The translations under genes and the position numbers were made by a program. The notes under the pieces were generated by a model. That model did no database searches. It was not told the origin of the DNA and worked only from the letters and a program-made list of their open reading frames with translations. 64,000 nt of DNA, from positions 1 through 64,000 of the forward strand of contig CAJNYU010004143.1 in the NCBI GenBank assembly GCA_905331475.1, read 5' to 3'. Positions 60,252 through 64,000 of this stretch are shown one piece after another. The stretch's first letter is position 1. Each line of letters opens with the position of its first letter. Source of the stretch: Rotaria socialis. Lineage: Eukaryota > Rotifera > Eurotatoria > Philodinida > Philodinidae.

Positions 60252-62196
60252 TATTAAAAATAATATATTCTTTTCATTTTTTAATGCAGATTTTTAGATT
60301 ACATGAGAGCACGCAAAGCTTCACGATTATGAATATAATTCCAGCAGTATTCATATTGTTTTTTCAATATCCTGTTCCTGTTGTTAATTGCTTCTATTGT
60401 ACTCTATGTCAACTAGTTGTGAAATAGAGGTGAAGATTTTTCCTGACCTAATATACATAGTATCAGTTTATAGAATTCTGTTTGAAAACTATTCATCAGA
60501 CAAGAGTGATCATTGAGAGAATAATAGAGTTTCCTATCTTAATTATATGTCGGTATTTTGTTTTGATTTTTATAAATGCAACATTCCGTCTGGTTTCTCT
60601 GTGAGCAATGAATGAAGCAATTGTCGTGACACAAAAGAAAATTAGTTCTTGTAGAATGAATAGGATCTAAAAGCAATCTTGCCATGTGTTTGTTTTTAAT
60701 TCAACCCAAAGGATAATTTTTAGAAACAGAAACTCACCAATGTCTTTTTAACAGGAACTTGTCAGGCACAAGTGGCTATCAATTAATCATAAGTATAATA
60801 TGATGGTCGTTTACAGTAAAGAGAGTACAATGGACTATTTAATCATAATGGTTCAGAATAAACGAACCATATGTCTTCAATCGTCCGCATTAATTGAATT
60901 ATTGGATATAGGTTTTGATTAACCAATCAAAATCGCATGTGATATACAGTTGGTAGATGATGAATATTGTAATGCATTGCTTTTAATGAAAAAAAATTAG
61001 GGGCGTAACCAGATGGGGGGTCTCAGCCCCCCTAGAAAAAATAAAACCCTGTGGAAAAATAAGTTTAGTCCTCCCCCCCCCCCAAATTACTAATATAAGC
61101 ATCACAACTATCTTAAAATGATTCATATTAATCGATATTGATTATCTCAAGCACTAATTGAACCGTTATCTTTTCTTATACAAAGTCAATTAAATAATGA
61201 TTTTATTGAAATTTCAAGACCAAATTTTGCAATCATATGTGGAAAAAACCTATCAATCATTGATTTGATTTGTCATTAATATAGTTTTTTTTTCAGTAAT
61301 TCTGAGTTGTTAAGTCCTGCTTTATTTGAATACATGCAATGATGAAAGTAGATGTTGACTTGATTAAATTTTATAATTATTTTTCCCGTAACAATAACAT
61401 ACTTTTGTTGACTATGTTGTTTAGACATCATACGTATTTTATGTGAGCAAGATACTAAAAGTACCGTCAAACACTACGTTGTGTTTTGATGATATTTAGT
61501 CTTTCCAGGTTGTTGAAGTATCCGAGGCGAATATCATCCATATGAAGCAAGTACACATTTCAATTTTCCTAAAATTCTCTTGAAAAATCAATCGAATGCA
61601 ATTATAATGTGAGACAGAGAGAGCCAATGAAAACTTCTTTTTTCAGGAACATATTTTTTCTTATATCGAATTACTACTAATTATCAATTACCACGCATTA
61701 TATATGAAAGTTAAGAGCTATTATTGAGAAAAATATATTCAATCGATCAATCAATTCGGCTACTAAGCAAATCATGGCTGTGCTAAGATGTATATATTTT
61801 TATGTAGCGATGCTTTTTCAGATTCTGCATGGTTCAGATACTTGATACATCCATAAAAACGAAGCAGTTTTTATAAAAGTTCATCTATATATTTTGAAAA
61901 TAGCAGTGTTTGAATGAAGCAAGTTGAAAAAAGTATTTTCATTTTCTTTTACTTATATCCACAAGGTTTTTTCTTGTTATCTTATCTAATCAAAGTTTTA
62001 ACATTTATTTATTCACTAAAAGAATCTTTTATTCAATACTTTATATTTCTGAATAAAACAAAGCATCAGCATTATATGATAAACCTTTCGTGTGATTTAA
62101 ATGAAACTAAACGTTTTTATTTACGAAAGACTTCGTCTAGCAGAGCTGGACAACTAGAAATAAACGGTTCAAAATAGCAATGAACAAATTTCATTG
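60252..62196. other. Intergenic, one G/C-run repeat end
   Basis: No gene supported. At 61003-61082, GGGGCGTAACCAGATGGGGG is followed by CAGCCCCCCTAG and a run of about ten C, resembling the end of a dispersed element, but its partner end is not visible. The frame at 61914-62177 is hydrophobic and unsupported. Confidence 0.45.
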
Positions 62197-63062
62197 TTAA
62201 TGATTTATATGTGATATGGATAGAAATTGTTTTTTCATTTCATCATCGAACGGTTGAGGACGATGATTTATTCGATCAACAAAAACATGAGTGAAACCAC
62301 CAACAACTGAAGCCTGTTCTGATCGACGATTTTCGAATATGCCAACACAGTAATCGACAGATGATTTCCCTATTCGTTTCACAAATAATCCAGCTGCAAT
62401 TTTCGATGGATAAGAAATAGGAGAATAATAATTACAATGAGACGAAACAATAAAACTTAATAATGGAGATTTCAACGGATCAAGTGAACATTTCTCAATT
62501 AAATACATATCGACAATTGAGTCGATCCATTCACCATAAACAGCATTATTGACATGGCCATAAACATCGTTGTCACGCCATCTAATGACTATGCATTTCA
62601 TATTTTATCATATTGAATAGAAATAATCTTACCGTGTTTGAAAATCGACAAAATATTTGTATAACGATCGATCACGAAAGTCAGATTTAGTTGTACTACT
62701 TTTCTGTCNTGAGAAGAAACAACAAAACCTATCAACGGAGATTTCAATGGTTCAAGTGAACATTTTTCAATTAAATATTTATTGACAATTGAGTCGATCC
62801 ATTCACCATAAACAGCATTATTGACATGGCTATAAACATCATTGTCACGCCATCTAATGACTATGCATTTCATATTTTATCATATTGAATAGAAATAATC
62901 CTACCGTGTTTGAAAATCGACAAAATATTTGTATAACGATCGATCACGAAAGTCAGATTTAGTTGTACTACTTTTCTGTCGTTTAAATAACGGATAATAT
63001 GCACGAGCTATTCGACACGATAGCAGCGTTCTGAATGCGATTCTGAAAGACAATGCTTCCAT
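62197..63062 (-). CDS. Hotdog-fold acyl-CoA thioesterase with mitochondrial-type leader, interrupted by tandem duplication
   Basis: Exon 1 is 63062-62905 (MEALSFRIAFRTLLSCRIAR, Arg-rich with no acidic residues after Glu2, then FKRQKSSTTKSDFRDRSLY and YFVDFQT). It joins in phase over a 51-nt intron to RWRDNDVYxHVNNAVYGEW, the signature of 4-hydroxybenzoyl-CoA thioesterase/YbgC-type hotdog enzymes with the active-site Asp. Here exon 2 (from 62853) runs only about 48 residues to 62711, where an N and a repeated segment begin. A second, 5'-truncated exon 1 (about 62708-62633), a second copy of the intron and a complete exon 2 (62581-62197) follow, giving SHCNYYSPISYPSKIAAGL, VKRIGKSSVDYCVGIF and VGGFTHVFVDR. 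If the duplication is collapsed, an intact protein of about 180 residues results. Such single-domain thioesterases are mainly bacterial, so transfer is possible, but the intron and leader show it is domesticated. Confidence 0.7.
62438..62985. repeat. 272-bp direct tandem duplication
   Basis: Two copies, about 62438-62709 and 62711-62985, with a period of 272 bp, judged from TATTTTATCATATTGAATAG at 62601 and 62873. Copies differ at scattered positions (for example AATCTTACCG against AATCCTACCG, and TACATATCGAC against TATTTATTGAC). The ambiguous base N at 62709 lies at the junction. Confidence 0.9.
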
Positions 63063-64000
63063 ACGCTTTGTTTAATTTAGCACAGTGTAAGTGTGCACTT
63101 TCCTTCCGCCAACAAAGACTAAGTATCAAATGTTTACTGTTATATCTGATCAAAAATATAAAACAAATTAATGGCAGCAAATAAACAAGCAATATATACA
63201 ATATTATTTCTTAATAAGTTCATGTTCACCAAAGCGCAGTGTAGTGAATTCCGATTTCAACATTGTGTCGATGATTCATGCATATGTGTGTGCTCTTAGT
63301 CTAATGCATAAAAGTGCTATTATTTCGTTCACGAACGACGTCACTTTAGGTTTACTCGGATGTTCATACATTTATCATAAGTTATGCTCATCCCCGTCGT
63401 TTGCTCTTGAAATAAAGTTCGAAATCTTTGGTTTTTGACGGTCTATGATCTACATGTCGTTTATGGAGCATGATAGACATTTATAAATTGATTTGAGAGT
63501 TGTTAATCAAAAGTAATAAATCATTATTTGACCTTACTTTTCTAATTTCCTTTGTAGGTCTTAAAAATATTCATGGGTGAGTGGTTTTCATGATTCAATC
63601 TATTAAGAGTTAATGTAATCAATCGAGTTTTGACTTTTTTTTCCATGTAGAACTCGTATTGATATTTAAGCAAGAAAAGGGCTACGTATACCTCATGTTT
63701 CTAAAGGATTTACATATTTTTGAGACGGTTACGAGAATCTATAAATTATGGTGATAAGTCAAAGCACACACACGCTATGCATACTGAGGAACCGTACGGG
63801 ATTGATCTGAAAAGCCCCAATTAATTTCAAAGGATAAGTTCAGGTAGCTGTTCAATTGTCACTAGTTGTCAGTGTCTTTCGTGCAATACGCAAACGAGTA
63901 TTTGTGTTTCACTTTTTACGTAAATACTAGTGTTAGCCAATCAAGTATTGTAGTAAAATTTATTTATTTTATTATCTCGAATGAGAAATGATAACCTAGG
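63063..64000. other. Right flank, no supported gene
   Basis: AT-rich DNA upstream of the thioesterase. The open frame 63244-63438 has no domain or splice support. Confidence 0.45.

Overview
The window reads as AT-rich nuclear DNA of a small metazoan, most likely a bdelloid rotifer. The evidence is: genes cut by many short GT-AG introns (often about 45-60 nt), compact gene order, secreted NHL-propeller and polycystin-like proteins, and a full-length RTA1-family gene (otherwise typical of fungi). The species call is an inference; no rRNA, tRNA or mitochondrial gene was seen.

Layout. 0.7-2.3 kb: an NHL-repeat protein with a Thr/Ser stalk. 6.3-12.7 kb: an NHL-REJ-GPS polycystin-1-like gene carrying two in-frame stops and one frameshift, and ending just after the GPS motif without a channel part. 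14.2-16.9 kb (-): a Reeler-DOMON-cytochrome b561 ferric reductase. 18.5-18.9 kb (-): a SUEL-type lectin domain. 20.1-21.0 kb (-): an intronless RTA1-like membrane protein with one in-frame TGA. 22.4-23.0 kb: a large imperfect inverted repeat. 25.0-26.4 kb: a decayed FLYWCH/MULE transposase with two related GC-rich repeat families on both sides of it. 28.3-31.2 kb (-): a multi-HMG-box protein whose intron carries an 810-bp hairpin element. 32.3-33.8 kb (-): a remnant P4-ATPase flippase whose catalytic DKTGT motif reads DKIGT. 34.7-35.7 kb (-): an unrecognised three-exon gene.

36.1-49.9 kb is a dense run of six housekeeping genes on the + strand: PGGT1B (GGTase-I beta), an unknown membrane protein, SRPRA, NKAP, TMX3 and MTRR. 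Five of the six have a polypyrimidine tract plus AG just before the start codon, and some intergenic gaps are under 160 nt. This fits spliced-leader trans-splicing, which is known in bdelloids, and possibly polycistronic transcription. 50.6-53.5 kb: a secreted protein with a chitin-binding domain and 11 EGF repeats. 53.9-54.4 kb (-): a Ser/Thr-rich, probably GPI-anchored protein. 57.8-60.3 kb: a DUF229 sulfatase-like type II membrane protein. 62.2-63.1 kb (-): a hotdog-fold thioesterase with a mitochondrial-type leader, interrupted by a 272-bp tandem duplication whose junction coincides with an N base.

The left 35 kb is accessory in character (secreted, redox, transferred, transposon and broken genes). 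The right part is mostly conserved, intact genes. Splice sites were read by eye and checked for reading phase where stated; no alignment or search was run.
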